64,000 nucleotides of DNA from Liolophura sinensis (lineage: Eukaryota; Mollusca; Polyplacophora; Chitonida; Chitonidae). Made by a program: the position numbers and the translations under genes. The stretch is taken from the NCBI RefSeq assembly GCF_032854445.1, contig NC_088300.1, positions 49,200,984 through 49,264,983 on the forward strand, given 5' to 3'. Positions 12,501 to 27,500 of the stretch are shown here, one piece after another (the stretch's first letter is position 1; the number at the start of each line of letters is the position of its first letter). The notes beneath the pieces are model-generated. The model was not told the DNA's origin. It searched no databases and saw nothing but the letters and a program-made list of their open reading frames with translations.

Positions 12501-15500
12501 TTTTATGCTGTTCTGCAGAATATTTCACGTATATGGTGGCAGCCAGCATTATGGTGTGGCTTCATATGGCGTCTCAAAGGGATAAGCAGTTAGATGGAGT
12601 ATATACTGACTGTGCGAGTTGATATTGCTGCAGCCTCTGTAGAGGTAGTGGCATTGGCCACTAACTCGTCTCCTAGATCCCTCAGTGACTGGGCAAATGT
12701 GGTCAGGTTAACATCAGTAACAGACCCTTCCAGCTGAAATTACAACAGACCACATGTATATATATATATATATATAATATATATATATAATGCATTTCTA
12801 CTAGTCTAATTTAATAGCACTCATCAACAATAATCAATAATCAATAATCCCATCACTGGACAAGGAATATGTGTTAAATGGTAAGGACACATGTAGAAGT
12901 GCACAAATAAATCACAATACATAACAAAGTACCCAGCACCCACGTTCTGACCAAAACTAAAGTATTTTATTTGCTGAGATCCCAGCAGATGTATCAGGAA
13001 TGGCAAATACCAGTTGGCAGCTGACAAAGAATGCAGTCCATGCAAGTGGTTGTAACCTATGAGTGATATGGGAATCAACTAGGCCGGCTGAAGTACTGTG
13101 TATGTCCTAAAAAATCCCCCCTCCCCAAAAGTGCCTTTCTAGAGGTCAATAAAGCCTTTTAGTGCTGAAACTTGTGTTTTTAACATAGGACATAATCCCA
13201 TCTTCCAAAAAATCCTCCAAACACATTTCTAAGATCAATACAACCCTCAGAATAAGGCAAAATGAATAGCTTAGTTATGCTTGAAATTTTAGGGAAAATA
13301 ATGTGTGTGGAGAAAGTGCTAGTTTTACACCTTTAGTTGCTCGCTTATCACCCACCTCTGTGATGAAAGAGGTTGTGTTTACATCGACGGCATCCTTCAC
13401 ATCTTGAAGACTACTCTCCAGCGTTGGGGTCATGATGTTAACAGACACTGTCAGGTGAGATTTCAGCGAGGACAGGTCACTGGTTAAGTTAATTTGCTGC
13501 AAACATAAGGAACATAACTAAACATCACTACATTTCAATCAGATCACCTTTGAAGATTGATTTATTTATTTGTTTTACACTGTACTCATGATTATTTCAC
13601 TTATACAACGGCGGCCAGCATTATGGTGGGAGGAAACCAGGCAGAGTCTGGGGGAACCCACGACCACCCGCTGATTGCTGGAAGACCTTCCTACGTGCGG
13701 CCGGTGAGGAAGCCAGCATGAGCTCGATTTGACCTTTGAAGATTGATTCAATATAATGACAGTGCATCAGTCAATAATGAGGGTAATTTCCAAGCTTACA
13801 AATAAAATTATTATTATATGTATTATACAGATTTAATCATAGGAATCTTGCACCTTTTATACAAGAAGACGACGACATTATGGTAGAAATAATCCTGTTT
13901 TCAGTAATAACCAGTCTTTAGTATTTATTACATTATTTATTTAATTGGTGTTTATTGCTGCACTCAAGAATTTCTAACTTACAAGAGGGTGATAAAGTTT
14001 ACCCAGAAAACATGACCTGATGGTTGCAGCCAGCCATAGCATTAACCACTTAAGCCAAAGAAGCCCCACCCAACCTTTCTATTAAGATACAGAATATATA
14101 TTTTCCACTACGTCTCATTATAATGAAGCAAAGTTTCAATCACAGACAAACCTAGATGCTACGCTAGGTGTATACAAAAACACGCCAGGTGTAGAAAAAC
14201 CTAGACAAACGCTAGGTGTAGACAAACTTAGATGCTAAGCTAGGTGTATACAAAACACAAATACAGAAACACCCAGACTGATGCAATTAGAGATGCTGTC
14301 ACTGCATTTGCACAAAGACATAAAAAAAACCTTAAAAAACAAGATAACATACACTTTTGTAATCCAGAACTGTATCAATGTCAAAGAATTGTTGAGCCGA
14401 ATTGCATTGTAGGCCGACTTCCCATCACGGCAGTCCCTTAATAATAAAACAAAAATGGATACATGTAGCATTTAAATGTTCAAATAACACTTCCACCTTT
14501 TTAACAAAAATTCATAAAACATACTCTTTTACAAAACTGTCAGTCTTATGGTTTATGCATTCAGCCTGTTCAATATAATCTCAGCAGACACACATTTATT
14601 AATTTTCAGTTGCCCACCTAATACAACTTGGCCCAGGAAGTCAACTCTTCCGTTCTTTTTGGTAATACATCACTGTTTCTGTATAGCTGTGTTCATGATA
14701 CAAAGAGATGGTTCACAAGCACTTCAGTGTAACAGCAGATGTGTTTTTTACAAAGCTTGGAACCATTTTTGTGTACGTTAGAAACGTTGAGTAATGAGAA
14801 GACATGTCAAATACGGTGATGACCTGACTCCCCCTTTGGGGAAAAATCTCAGGGTAAGAAAATAGTGACCATTTGGAAGGATCAATTTTTTCGTTTTTTG
14901 ACAGCATAGTTTCTTTTGTTTATTTCTATGATTTCAACACAGGTTTGTTGTTCACAATGTAATCCTACAGCAGCAAAAATAGAGTGAATCCCAGGCTGGA
15001 AATGACGGACAGTATCTTTGAGGTATCTTTCTGATTTTTATGTGTGAGTGCTGCTGGACTAACAGCTAGCAGCGTTACTGACTAAGCGTCTGTTTGAAAT
15101 GCTGAAATCTTAATGACACATACATGTAACTGATTAAGCTGAGTACAATTATACTGCAAAACAGTGATAAGCAGGTCTTCTTCAAAACATGGAAGATGAT
15201 TATAGCTATCTACATACAAGACAGATGCAGTAACAACTTACATCTAGCAATCTGAGTGCGGTCAAAATCACTTTTTCACAGTACACATAACGTATAGGTT
15301 TAAGATACCATTTGTCTGCCTGAAAAGAGGGGAAAGGGAGTCGGGAGAAGCATCTCACCTCAGGATACCGGAGACTGTTATATCAACACTGGAATTGCCA
15401 TAGAGTGTTTTTCCCATAAAGTAACCCTCACCAAGTGGACCTCCTGGTTTGTCCAGAAACTGTGTAGTGGAAAGGATTGCACAAAATAACTGCACATATA

Positions 15501-18500
15501 TATATACATATATTCGGCTATGAACAGAAATAGATTAATCTTCACTTTACCTGTTATTTTTCCCTCTATCCTTTATGCTTTCGTGCAAAATTATTTAAGC
15601 TTCATTTGAAATTAATTAACAGAAAATGCTGCAAAGCAACAGAAATCCACATTAGGTTGAGTTGCCCACAAATCATGTTAGACATATGACAGGGACATAG
15701 CTCTAAAGTACTGGCACATATTTGTAACATATTCCTTAGACATTTCATGAATGCAAAGTCTGGTAATTATATCTTAATCTATTTTCAAGTTATATAACAT
15801 ATTAAGGGACAAATGAACTAGGCTATGACAGAACCACCCCTAAAAATTGCAGAAGTCCAATAAAAAATTATCTGAAACTTATATTATCTGAAACCATTTA
15901 TTCCTTGACTTTCCTTGAAAAGAAGATCAATATAACTCAAAGGTATTTTTTGCAGAAAAAAAATATTTAATGGTTATCAATCAAAGATGTAAATTTGACA
16001 GACAGGTCACAAATTGCTATTTAATATTGCTACATATTTTGATGGTACCTCAGTGTAGAGTGGTGAGTTTAAGTCAGAGGCAGGCTGACACACCCATCGC
16101 TCTAGAGGGGCCCCTAGAGCGTAAGTGAGGGTGGTGAGTAACATGAAAAGCCAGGAGAAGATGAAGATCAGGATCACAGATCTGAAAAAAGGAACATTTA
16201 AATGTGGATATGACATCATCTGATAACCAGGCTTGCATGTCAATTAATTCATGTATCACAATGTATCTGTCAGCAAGACTGTTGTTTAATATCGTACTCA
16301 AGAATTATTCTCACGGTCAATTTTATTGGTGAAGGAAAGCCCCAAACGACCAGGATAAGCCACTTTCATACATGCAGTTCCATAGCTAGTGTGTGGACAG
16401 TGCCATTAAGACATTATATGTACAATCACAATCTTCAATCTTTAACTCTAGACTAGTCTATTTCGTGCCCATTCGCAGCAGACCAGCATGATCGAAACTG
16501 ATGTTTGATGTCATCACAGAAAGTTTATTTTTTAATGCACGATACAACCATTGAGTACTACATACTAAAATTTCACTAAAATTTTTAAGACTTGTAAACT
16601 GGGCTTAGAATAGGGTTGAGGATTCCAACAGAAGGACCCAATAGCGGAGTTTAGATTTTGAACGCCTTTAATCTCGCTACAGGTAAAAACAGTCCTACTG
16701 TATCATGTGACTTGTGAAAAATGACAGGCAACCTTTGTTGACATTCATTTGCCGATCACTTATCTAATCGTGTTCCACAGCCACAAATGACACCTCTGTC
16801 CATTAGAAACTTTTTAACGTTCACAAACGTTCATCTCCTCAATCTTCTTCATCATTTCTTCTCATCTAAACAAATTTTTGTTCAAAAAATTTTATACAAT
16901 AAATGTGATTAATACTTGACCAACATTTTTGACAGGTCACATGACACAATAAATGTGATCAATACCTGACCAACACTTTTGACAGGTCACATGATACAGC
17001 AGGACTTTTTTGGCAATAACATGAGTTCAAACTTGAAACTCCCTTGTTGCTAAACAGAGCAATGATATATACAAGCATACATACGCAATCAGCATGTTTC
17101 CCCCAGAGTTAGACAGACAGCTTCTCTCAGTGGGTAGATCGTCAACGCTGGAGAAACAGATCCCGAGGAAGAGGCCTAACAACATGAGGACGGTTATCAG
17201 CAACACCAGTCCAGCCAATCCCATGCCAGCATTCACCCTGATATCAACATAAAGTAATTGATTGATTGATTATTAATACATATTTCAGATATACGTTAGC
17301 TGGAACAATTATATGAGTGGAGGACCTAGAAAGAACACAGGGAAGGTAGCCCCAGCATAAGTTGACCCACCTTGCATAATTTCACAGATGCTTCAACAAT
17401 CGTTTTGATTCAAACACAAAAACAATCTCATTTGCCACAAGCTTGTGAACTTGAGCATCTGGACCTTCATACAGGTCTTTTACATTTGTGTATTTGAAGG
17501 ATTTGTGATACACAATGTTTTTTGCACTCCATATTTAGTTTATGACATGTTCTAAGATGTAAGAGTACCAGCTTTTCAGTTTTCACCTTCAGTGGGTAAA
17601 AATGACTCCATGGGTAAGGGTTTATCAGTTCTTGGCGGTCAGCTTAACAGTTGAATGGCTCAGTCAATGATGCAGATTTGTGAATGTGTCAAAACTATGT
17701 TTAGGAGGAGAAATAACCAAGGCTGTGCACAAAATAAAATGACAGACTGCAATCTATGTATAGACCCTACATGGTCTTAAGGCCCCACCCACAATTGACA
17801 TCTGATGTAATTTTCAAACAATACCGAGTGCAGACAGAAAATATGCATGAACATGCATGGTAGTTACAAGATAGCTTTTTTTTTCTTTTCTGTATTATTT
17901 GCTTGAACACTGAACATTTACAAACACCCTTGACTGTAAACCTTCAACCATTTAAACCACAAAAGCCCTTCCTTCTGTGGAATTGATGCGTACAATAATT
18001 ATGAAAAGAGGTTAAAAATGATTTGTTGGCGTAATTTAAGATGCAGGCTTCATAAAACTGTGCGAATTATTTCTGTATACCTCACAGTTCTCACAGAATG
18101 TTTCAAAATATTGGTTGCATAGATAGTTGAAAAAGTTGAAGAATTAGGGTATTCAACAGTTTTTTGAATTCTTTACTAATATTTAATTTGCATCATAGCA
18201 GGTGTGAATTTGGATGGAGGAAACCGACCACAGCCAGTGAGAATTCCAATAAATTGCCCTATGTCTTGGTAAACTTCCTCAAGACCATTCAGGATTGGAT
18301 CAGAACACACAGCTTTATTGTAATTACAGAATAGTGCCAAGCTTAAATACCTTAAACATTATCTGTTGGGTGTACTCAAACCTATCAGAAAAATAAGGTA
18401 GGGTTGTACAGTAGGGGACTCTTTCTTCATTCTGGCTAATGAAAAAGATAGGGATTTTCAAGAAATTAACAAGGAAGGGAAACTAAAAATAAAGGCTTTC

Positions 18501-21500
18501 ATCAGAATGCCCCCATAAACATTTACAGTTTTATAGCCCTGTTTTGGAGGGTCGTCATGCGACACCAAAACGAGCATATTTATATAAATGGCCTTATACC
18601 TCTCACGCCCTGCGACAAGGCTGTTCACAATCAACTAGATTACCTGTAGGCATCGTACTGCTTGGCATAGCCAATGTAAACGTCTACTGTTTCACTGTAA
18701 TTGGACACATCAAACCCTGAGGTCAGCTTGTCCACTTGTGAGGTCAAATCACTTAACTGTCCGCTTCCAAAATCCTTAATGGCTGCTATCACATCTGAAA
18801 CAAGACAACACATTTGTATCAAGTATAAACCTAATGAAGTCAAGTTTTGCACCATGTGCACATCATATTTACCCTTAACAGAATAGATCAGTTGACATAG
18901 CAGTAAACGTATTCATTTTATCAGCTTTACATAAACACAACAAAGACTCAAAAATAAGTGCCCCCAAAAAGTTTACCTATGCAGCCATAAATGCACTGCA
19001 TGCACACAACATTTTTTTTAATTTCATCCCTGCTAGTCCTTAAGTTCTTCACTCTTGCAGAAATAACATATTTCACAAAGACTAAACCATTTGTTTTCTC
19101 ACAAATTCTGGTTATGAATTAAGCCTACCATTTGCAAGCAGAAAAACAGTGTAGCCACTGTACTAAAAATTTGTCCCAAAGCATTAATTTTTTAAGGCAA
19201 ATAAATGTCATAAAAAGAATACTTCTGATGCTGAAATTCATATTTTTTCAGTAAGATATCATCCTACCTTCCTAACAAACCATAACACATCTTTCACAGA
19301 TAAAAACAACTCTCATAATCATGATAATCAAGAAAAAGACATACTGTACAAATGACACCTGTTTATTGGCTTGAGAAACACCTGCTGAAGTCACTCACCA
19401 TCAACAGTGGACTGGCTTTCATTCTTCAGTTTACAGGGAAGGTCATTCAGCTCTGTTAATGCCTGCAAGAAGACATCAGCATACTGACAAACCAGGAACA
19501 TACTGTATATTCAGTTATAAAGGACTAGTATAAACTGCTATCAACTGATCTAACCCATGAGAGAAGGTGCCCTGCGTGTGAACTTGTACTGTGAACTCGA
19601 GCAATAGGTGAGTTTCAAGTTTAAACTCTTTTATCGCCTAAGGTAAAAACAGTCCTACTCCACCATGTGATTTGTTAAAGAATGAATGAATGAATAAATG
19701 ATTGTGGCTTAACACCACATTGGCAATATTTCAGCCATACTGTGGCCAGATCTGTCAAAGATGCTATGCAATTAATTTTGGTTACATGTACTATAATATG
19801 GCATCAGAAAATTTTATTTGCAAACACTTAGTGTACACCAAGTGGGAAAATTCTGAAGCTGAATATCTGCCAGCTTAAGAAGTGGCTATAAAGTCATTTG
19901 AATCTTCCTAACATGTTGAGAAAGGTGATCGATAAATTAATGCCAACAAAAGGTGCACAACTGTTTTGACATGTCACAAGACACAGTAAATGTCGGACAT
20001 TTTTTCTATTCAGAGAGAAATGAGTTTAATTAAAAACTCCCCAATTATCACTCAACTTCACTTGGAAATATCAAACTATTATTGCTCCCATAACCATATG
20101 TCATAAAAATCTGAAAATATTTTGAACATTTTGGCATGTGCATGTAACCTATGGCGACAACAAATGATCAGATGAAGTTAATGCCATCTACATACACACT
20201 GCCCTCTCCAGCACTTTCTTCAGAGCTTATGATACATCAGCAATAACTTACGGATTCCACAGTGGAGTTGATGTCAGAATTTTTAGCGCTGTCAATGGCA
20301 CTAATTTGACTGCTGACGGAAGGAAACTGAAGACAGATCAAACATGTCATGTTTATATACTCATATGTGCAAGATACAAGACCTGAATACAGCGAGTTCA
20401 TTAAAAACATAGTTTTGCAGATTCATTAAATATTAAGGGAATCCTATATATCAACAAGGTTTTCACACAGCACATAAAGTACAACTCCATTGATTGCGAA
20501 CAGAATATTAAGAGAAGAATCATTCTAGGATGTGCTTTTTCTGTACATTCAAAGAGGACGGTTAGAACAGGCTGAAACAAAATGAAAACCTAATGGATCA
20601 GGCGGCCATTCCTATTTAAGGTAGGTTCTGATCAAGGTTTGGTAAAGATTGGTGAAGAGGCTTTCAAGATATTGTAGGGAGATGGTATACAGAATAAGTA
20701 CAACATCCAACTGTACAAACAGGCCAATACACTCAAAAAAAATAGAAAAAGAGGTTTTAGAACCAAAACATGCACGTATATCTTCCAACTTAAAAATCTT
20801 GACCACTTTTTATGGCCCATGTAATTTTAATCTTCCAAAAAAAAATGTGATTAAATTCAGTCCAAATATAGAGGAAGAGTCAAGATTATTGCCTTCGCAC
20901 AATTTCAAAATATCAAGGGAATAGACGAGGGAAGAGGCATACCCCAAAAGTCAATCAAATCATAAGGTTCTATATTATAATATAAATCTTCAAGACAAAG
21001 ATGGGCTGAGGTTTTTGTGGCTGATGAACACAGAACAGCATAGACACAAAACAGAATGCATGTATATCTCTCAACAGTACTTACTGCAGACGTGTCGTAG
21101 CTGCTGTCGAGACTGTTCAGATCAATGTTTCCTCCACAGTTACAGTTTGTAAATGTGTTCTGAATATTCCCTTTCACTGTGCTTAGTGAGTTTTTAAGGG
21201 CAGACAGATTGGTGTCCACATTTGTACTGCCGGTGTCGATAAAGCCTAAAGTTGATGACAGGGAATCGATCGCTGCAAAATGTCAAAAGATAAACAAAGG
21301 TTATGAGGACTCCCTAAGTATTTTATGGTTAGGTGTGAAATATAACTGTTAACCAAAAAGTCTACATGCCCAAAAAAGGTAAACCAGCCCTCAAAGATAT
21401 ACATCCTCTACCCTTGAACACAACAACCTACAATAAATGCAACCATACATGTCAACACTTCATGTAACATGACGGCAATATTGTGATATTTTACCACATC

Positions 21501-24500
21501 ATTATAATATATAGTCTTACTTTGTCACAGAAAGCTAACAACAAAGATCTTGAAGAGCTATCCCATGGTCAAGATGTGTGTGTCGTAAAAGCAGGTTTAA
21601 CTGATAAAGATTGAGAAAATTGCAATGCAATTAAAATCACTGCTCTTAGTTTTGCAGGATAATACATCTACTCTCAGTTCCACTTCTGCCTGGCATGATG
21701 TCATACAGAACACTTGGCGTCACCCTTCATTGACGTATAGCAACAAATGACATCATACTTTCAAACGCCCATAATGTCATTCCAGTATAACCGCTTTACG
21801 TCACATCAGGCAAATTTTGCAGCAAGTTCAAAAGATTTTGTCTTTGAGGACTCTTCACTTATAGAGGATAAACAGTTTTATTTGTCGTAAATCTTCTTGA
21901 ACTGTGGTGTTAACTCTATTCCATAGGGTGCCTTTGATATCATTTTAATATTTCCACATGGTTTATCTTGGGGCTGAAGTAGCACTTTAAGGAATTTGAA
22001 TAAGAACTTACTGGACTGCAAGGTAGTGACATCATCTTTCACGACTGTGATATTTGAGCTTTGTTGTAAGAGTACCGCCACTGGAGCCCCAAATATAGCA
22101 TCCATCGCTGTAAAGAAAAAAGAACAGAAAGATAAAATATTGAGCTGCCAGAGACATTCTCCATCATAGATAACCCTTAAAGGCTTTATTCACTTAATCA
22201 ATTATTTGATTTATTTCTTTAACCGTTGTTTTGCACCATATGCACACACTTACACGATAACAGTCAATATTACAGCTGGAGGGAACTGAAGTGCCTGGGG
22301 TATACAACTGACTTTTGGAAAGTGACAATAAATGAACTTTACCACATGTGGCGTAGAAACTAGCACACCGTATTGGTTGAAGATAAGTGGTGTTCAATGA
22401 ATGTAAGAGTGTGATGAGTAACGACACTGGCATTGAACACAATTGGTGACCACTCACTGTCACCAACTATGCCCTGCGAACAGTGAGAGCCGGTGGGGGG
22501 TGGGGGGGGGGGGGGGGGAAGGGGTGGAAGTTGGTGGTTGTTGTTGTTGGACTTTACAAGTTCTTTTGTGCTCTTATGTTTAGGACTTATGGTACTCACA
22601 AAGCTACTTACCTCTTCCCACCAGGCAAATCATAAGAGTTAACATGAACTGACATTTATGAAATTAACATTACTCAAAAGCTTAAGAGAAAGAATGAATA
22701 AAACAGTTTGCAATACGCTCCAAGCCTGCTGCTATCGTGCAACTGCAAGCACAAACCACATCCTTCCAGGTCACAAATTCAGCAAGTTTTACATGATGTA
22801 TCACAGATTATATAAAAGTGCTTTGTTACAGTTTGTATGCAGCCCCTACTGGTCACAGGTGTTTTGTTGATCAATATGCATATACCTAATGCATGTACTG
22901 CACAGTTCTCAAGGATGAAATAGTACATATTGTTGTCGATTCTTCATGCCGTATTGATCATTCTTCCCCTTTCTTGAAAATGGTTTTAAAGTGAAATTTG
23001 CCATAGTAATGTATGATCTAAGTTGTTGTAAACACACTATAAAGTGCATCAGTGGGCCAGAGCAACAATACCTTACTGAAAGAGCTATAGGCTGTTGTAG
23101 ATGCTACTAGACCAGTGCCTAATTGTTATGTCATCATACTGGACACTACACTGGGGTCCTCAGACATACCCCAGAACAGTATTAAATTGATCGGATAAAC
23201 AGGGAAAATCATACATACACAGACATCCATCCTCCTATCCACCCATACATACAAGTGCCTACCTACACACACACACATTATAACGTCGTACAGCATAGAG
23301 AGTACACCAGAGCAGCGACGACAGTGTGATAGTTGACAAATGGTCGCTTGTAATCACAAATACAGCCTCTTGTCAATTTACCTTAGTTAGGGTTTTATTC
23401 CCACTGTTCATGTAAATGCATATATAGTAGTAATTTACATGCCCCCCTTTAACATGAATTAGGCAAAAAAAAATGACAGTAATTGCAATTTATTACACAT
23501 CACTGGTCTAGAATTACTGGACGTCAATGGTCTAGAATTACTCAAAATTCTGTGTCATCATTTAACACACAATCACATTATACACACATACATATACACT
23601 GAGGTTCCTTCCTTCTCTCATGAGCTTATAAGGTTACTAGAAGTATTCACCACACAGTTACTATGTAGAAGAAGTGGTTGAGCAGATTCAAATTTAAATT
23701 AAAGTATTGATCTACATACCACGCAAATCTCGAATGATCACGTCCCCTGTAAAATTGTAGTTGTCTGCTCCTAGGTGTTGGATTTGCTGAAAACATCAAA
23801 AACTTGATCAAACCACAAATCTTTTTTGGCTGTTTAATTAACTTAAGTTTAATTAAAAAGTACTGTAAATAATGACTTAAAATTTCGTCCATGACTAAGT
23901 TATTGATTTTGCCGGACTCGATGAGTTCTATTGATTGAGTAAAAATATTGATAACGGTTTTGCACCTGCTAGGCAAAATTTTACCAAATACTGAAAGTTT
24001 TACTGCACAATTCATTACAAGTATTTAAATCAGTATGATTCTGCACACTTACTTCTTTCAGCAGTTGAATATAGCTATCAGCATCTGTTATGCTATCATC
24101 AAACACTGTCTCAAAATTATCAATGGCAACTGTCATGCGACCGTTGGTCACAAACAAGCAAATCACACCAACACTGTGGATAAAAAAAAAAATTATATTT
24201 CAACATTCTCAATATTGCTGAAGATACTGAGTCTTCATGGTTAACATTTAGAAATACAAAAATAAAAGGATGGAAATGCCTTATGACAATATTTGAAAAC
24301 TGCAAGGGTATAATAAATGTATCTGACACCCACTTAACATGTTCTTCTTTAAACGGATAAAAGTAACCTGATGGGAATAACGGCAATGTCAACAATTGTC
24401 AAGATGTCTAACTGACCGCTGAAGTACATGTATTTTGACTGGCAGTTGCAGTTGGTCAGGTTATTTGGATTGGTAGTGGCATCCTGTCAGTTTTTGGGAC

Positions 24501-27500
24501 AATAAATGTACAGTATAGTTTGTGGTCAGATAAGTTTATATGAAATGTTACAGAAGAAAATTTTCACAGCTAATAGAATCAACAACTCTGCAAACTGCAT
24601 GGCAATAAAGAGCAAAATTTCCAGCCAGTGTACTTGCAGTTTTGGAAATTACATGTAAAGTACATGGCATATCGCATACATTTTACAAACCATGATAACC
24701 TTCATGATTACTGTTGCCTATGTCCTATATTTTTCCCAGGATGTTTGTGCAGAACTAACACAGAAATAAAAAACTAATTGATAAGTTGATTTATACTTAA
24801 TGTTAAACAATTTTCCACTTATATGACAATAGTACGGAGCAGTAAAGTGATGTGGTTAGTCAAAAAAATTGCACATAGAAAACAAAACAACAAAACAACT
24901 TTTAAAGTTTCCGTTATGTTTAGTTTTAATAAGCCGTTCTCACAACATAGTAAAGATCTCGTGCACACAAGATCTTTATTATGTCGTAAGCATGATTGAA
25001 CAAAGATCTTGAGTGCATGACATAATTGTGCATTTCTATTGGTCAATTATCTGGTGAGCACGACTTATTAAAAAAAAGAAAATGACACTCTGAACATAAC
25101 TGAAAGTTGTGTGTGTGTGTTTTTTTTTTCTATTTATTTTTTTTCCCCTAACCATGTCCCTTTTACGGCTCTTTATGGCAGTCAGGTTCATGGTTGGTGG
25201 AAACTGCAATGCCCATGCAGAGTAAAGTGCTCAATCAAAGTAGAATTAGAAGTAGGATGAGGTACAATGCTATGTGGTACAATGCTATATGGTACAATGC
25301 TAAGTGGTACAATGCTAAGTGGTAATGGTGGACAACCAAGGATTGCACCCACTTATCACAAAACACATACATGTAATAATACAGTGATGAGTACTTCTTT
25401 GTTGGATTTAACTTCTGATTTGTCACTTCTCACCTGATAAACAAGACCAGAAGGCCAAAAATGCCAGCATAAGTCATCCTCTTGCACGTGTTGTTGTTGG
25501 CTGGATTCTGGACTCGCTTTCCTCCACAGTTACCACAACAACGACAACAGCAGAAACATATGCCGATGATGGGAAACACTACCATGAACAGAATGCCTAG
25601 CCCAATGCACACAATGTATCCCATGGACATGGTAATGATCTGAAGAGCAACAACAACAGTTACCATTACAATGACAACAGCAGAAACATATGCCGATGAT
25701 GGGAAACACTACCATGAACAGAATGCCTAGCCCAATGCACACAATGTATCCCATGGACAGGGTAATGATCTGAAGAGCAACAACAACAGTTATCATTTCA
25801 ATGACAACAGCAGAAACACATGCCCATGATGGGAAACACCACCATGAACAGAATGCCTAGCCCAATGCACACAATGTATCCTATGGACAGGGTAATGATC
25901 TGAAGAGCAACAACAACAGTTACCATGACAATGACAACAGAAGAAACATATGCCCATGATGGGAAACACTACTATGAACAGAATGCCTAGCCAAATGCAC
26001 ACCATGTATCCCATGGACAGGGTAATGATCTGAAGAGCAACAACAACAGTTATCATTACAATGACAACAGCAGAAACATATGCCCATGATGGGAAACACT
26101 ACTATGAACAGAATGCCTAGCCCAATGCACACAATGTTTCCTATGTACAGGGTAATGATCTGAAGAGCAACAACAACAGTTATCATTACAATGACAACAG
26201 CAGAAACATATGCCCATGATGGGAAACACTACTATGAATAGAATGCCCAGCCAAGTGCACACAATGTTTCCTATGTACAGGGTAATGATCTGAAGAGCAA
26301 CAACAACAGTTACCATTACAATGACAACAGAAGAAACATATGCCCATGATGGGAAACACCACTATGAACAGAATGCCTAGCCCAATGCACACAATGTATC
26401 CCATGGACAGGGTAATGATCTGAAGAGCAACAACAACAGTTACCATGACAATGACAACAGAAGAAACATATGCCGATGATGGGAAACACCACCATGAACA
26501 GGATGCCTAGCCTAATGCACACAATGTATCCCATGGACAGGGTAATGATCTGAAGAGCAACAACAACAGTTACCATTACAATGACAACAGCAGAAACATA
26601 TGCCCATGATGGGAAACACCACTATGAACAGGATGCCTAGCCCAATGCACACAATGTATCCCATGGACAGGGTAATGATCTGAAGAGCAACAACAACAGT
26701 TACCATTACAATGACAACAGCAGAAACATATGCCCATGATGGGAAACACTACTATGAACAGAATGCCTAGCCCAATGCACACAATGTATCCCATGGACAG
26801 GGTAATGATCTGAAGAGCAACAACAACAGTTACTATTACAATGACAACAGCAGAAACATATGCCCATGATGGGAAACACCACTATGAACAGGATGCCTAG
26901 CCTAATGCACACAATGTATCCCATGGACAGGGTAATGATCTGAAGAGCAACAACAACAGTTACCATTACAATGACAACAGCAGAAACATATGCCCATGAT
27001 GGGAAACACCACTATGAACAGGATGCCTAGCCCAATGCACACAATGTATCCCATGGACAGGGTAATGATCTGAAGAGCAACAACAACAGTTATCATTACA
27101 ATGACAACAGAAGAAACACATGCCCATGATGGGAAACACTACTATGAACAGAATGCCTAGCCCAATGCACACAATGTATCCCATGGACAGGGTAACGATC
27201 TGAAGAGCAACAACAACAGTTACCATTACAATGACAACAGCAGAAACATATGCCGATGATGGGAAACACCACCATGAACAGGATGCCTAGCCTAATGCAC
27301 CCAATGTATCCCATGGACAGGGTAATGATCTGAAGAGCAACAACAACAGTTACCATTACAATGACAACAGCAGAAACATATGCCCATGATGGGAAACACC
27401 ACTATGAACAGAATGCCTAGCCCAATGCACACAATGTATCCCATGGACAGGGTAATGATCTGAAGAGCAACAACAACAAGTTTATCCATATCACAAAGAT

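Noticed and set aside
23647-24015. 122-codon minus-strand frame overlapping prominin exon 5
   Set aside because: It reads exon 5 in the wrong frame; splice sites and phase support the 67-nt exon instead.
26000-27400. Idea that each 130-bp unit is an independent cassette exon, with 24-nt introns (GTAACT ... TTCAG) between units
   Set aside because: 24 nt is far too short for a spliceosomal intron, and longer skips from one unit's GTAACT to another unit's acceptor leave phase 1 against phase 0.
25920-27489. Series of 86-codon frames on the minus strand over the 130-bp array
   Set aside because: Each is one exon-3 copy read in frame followed by the next copy read out of frame to a stop; not separate genes.
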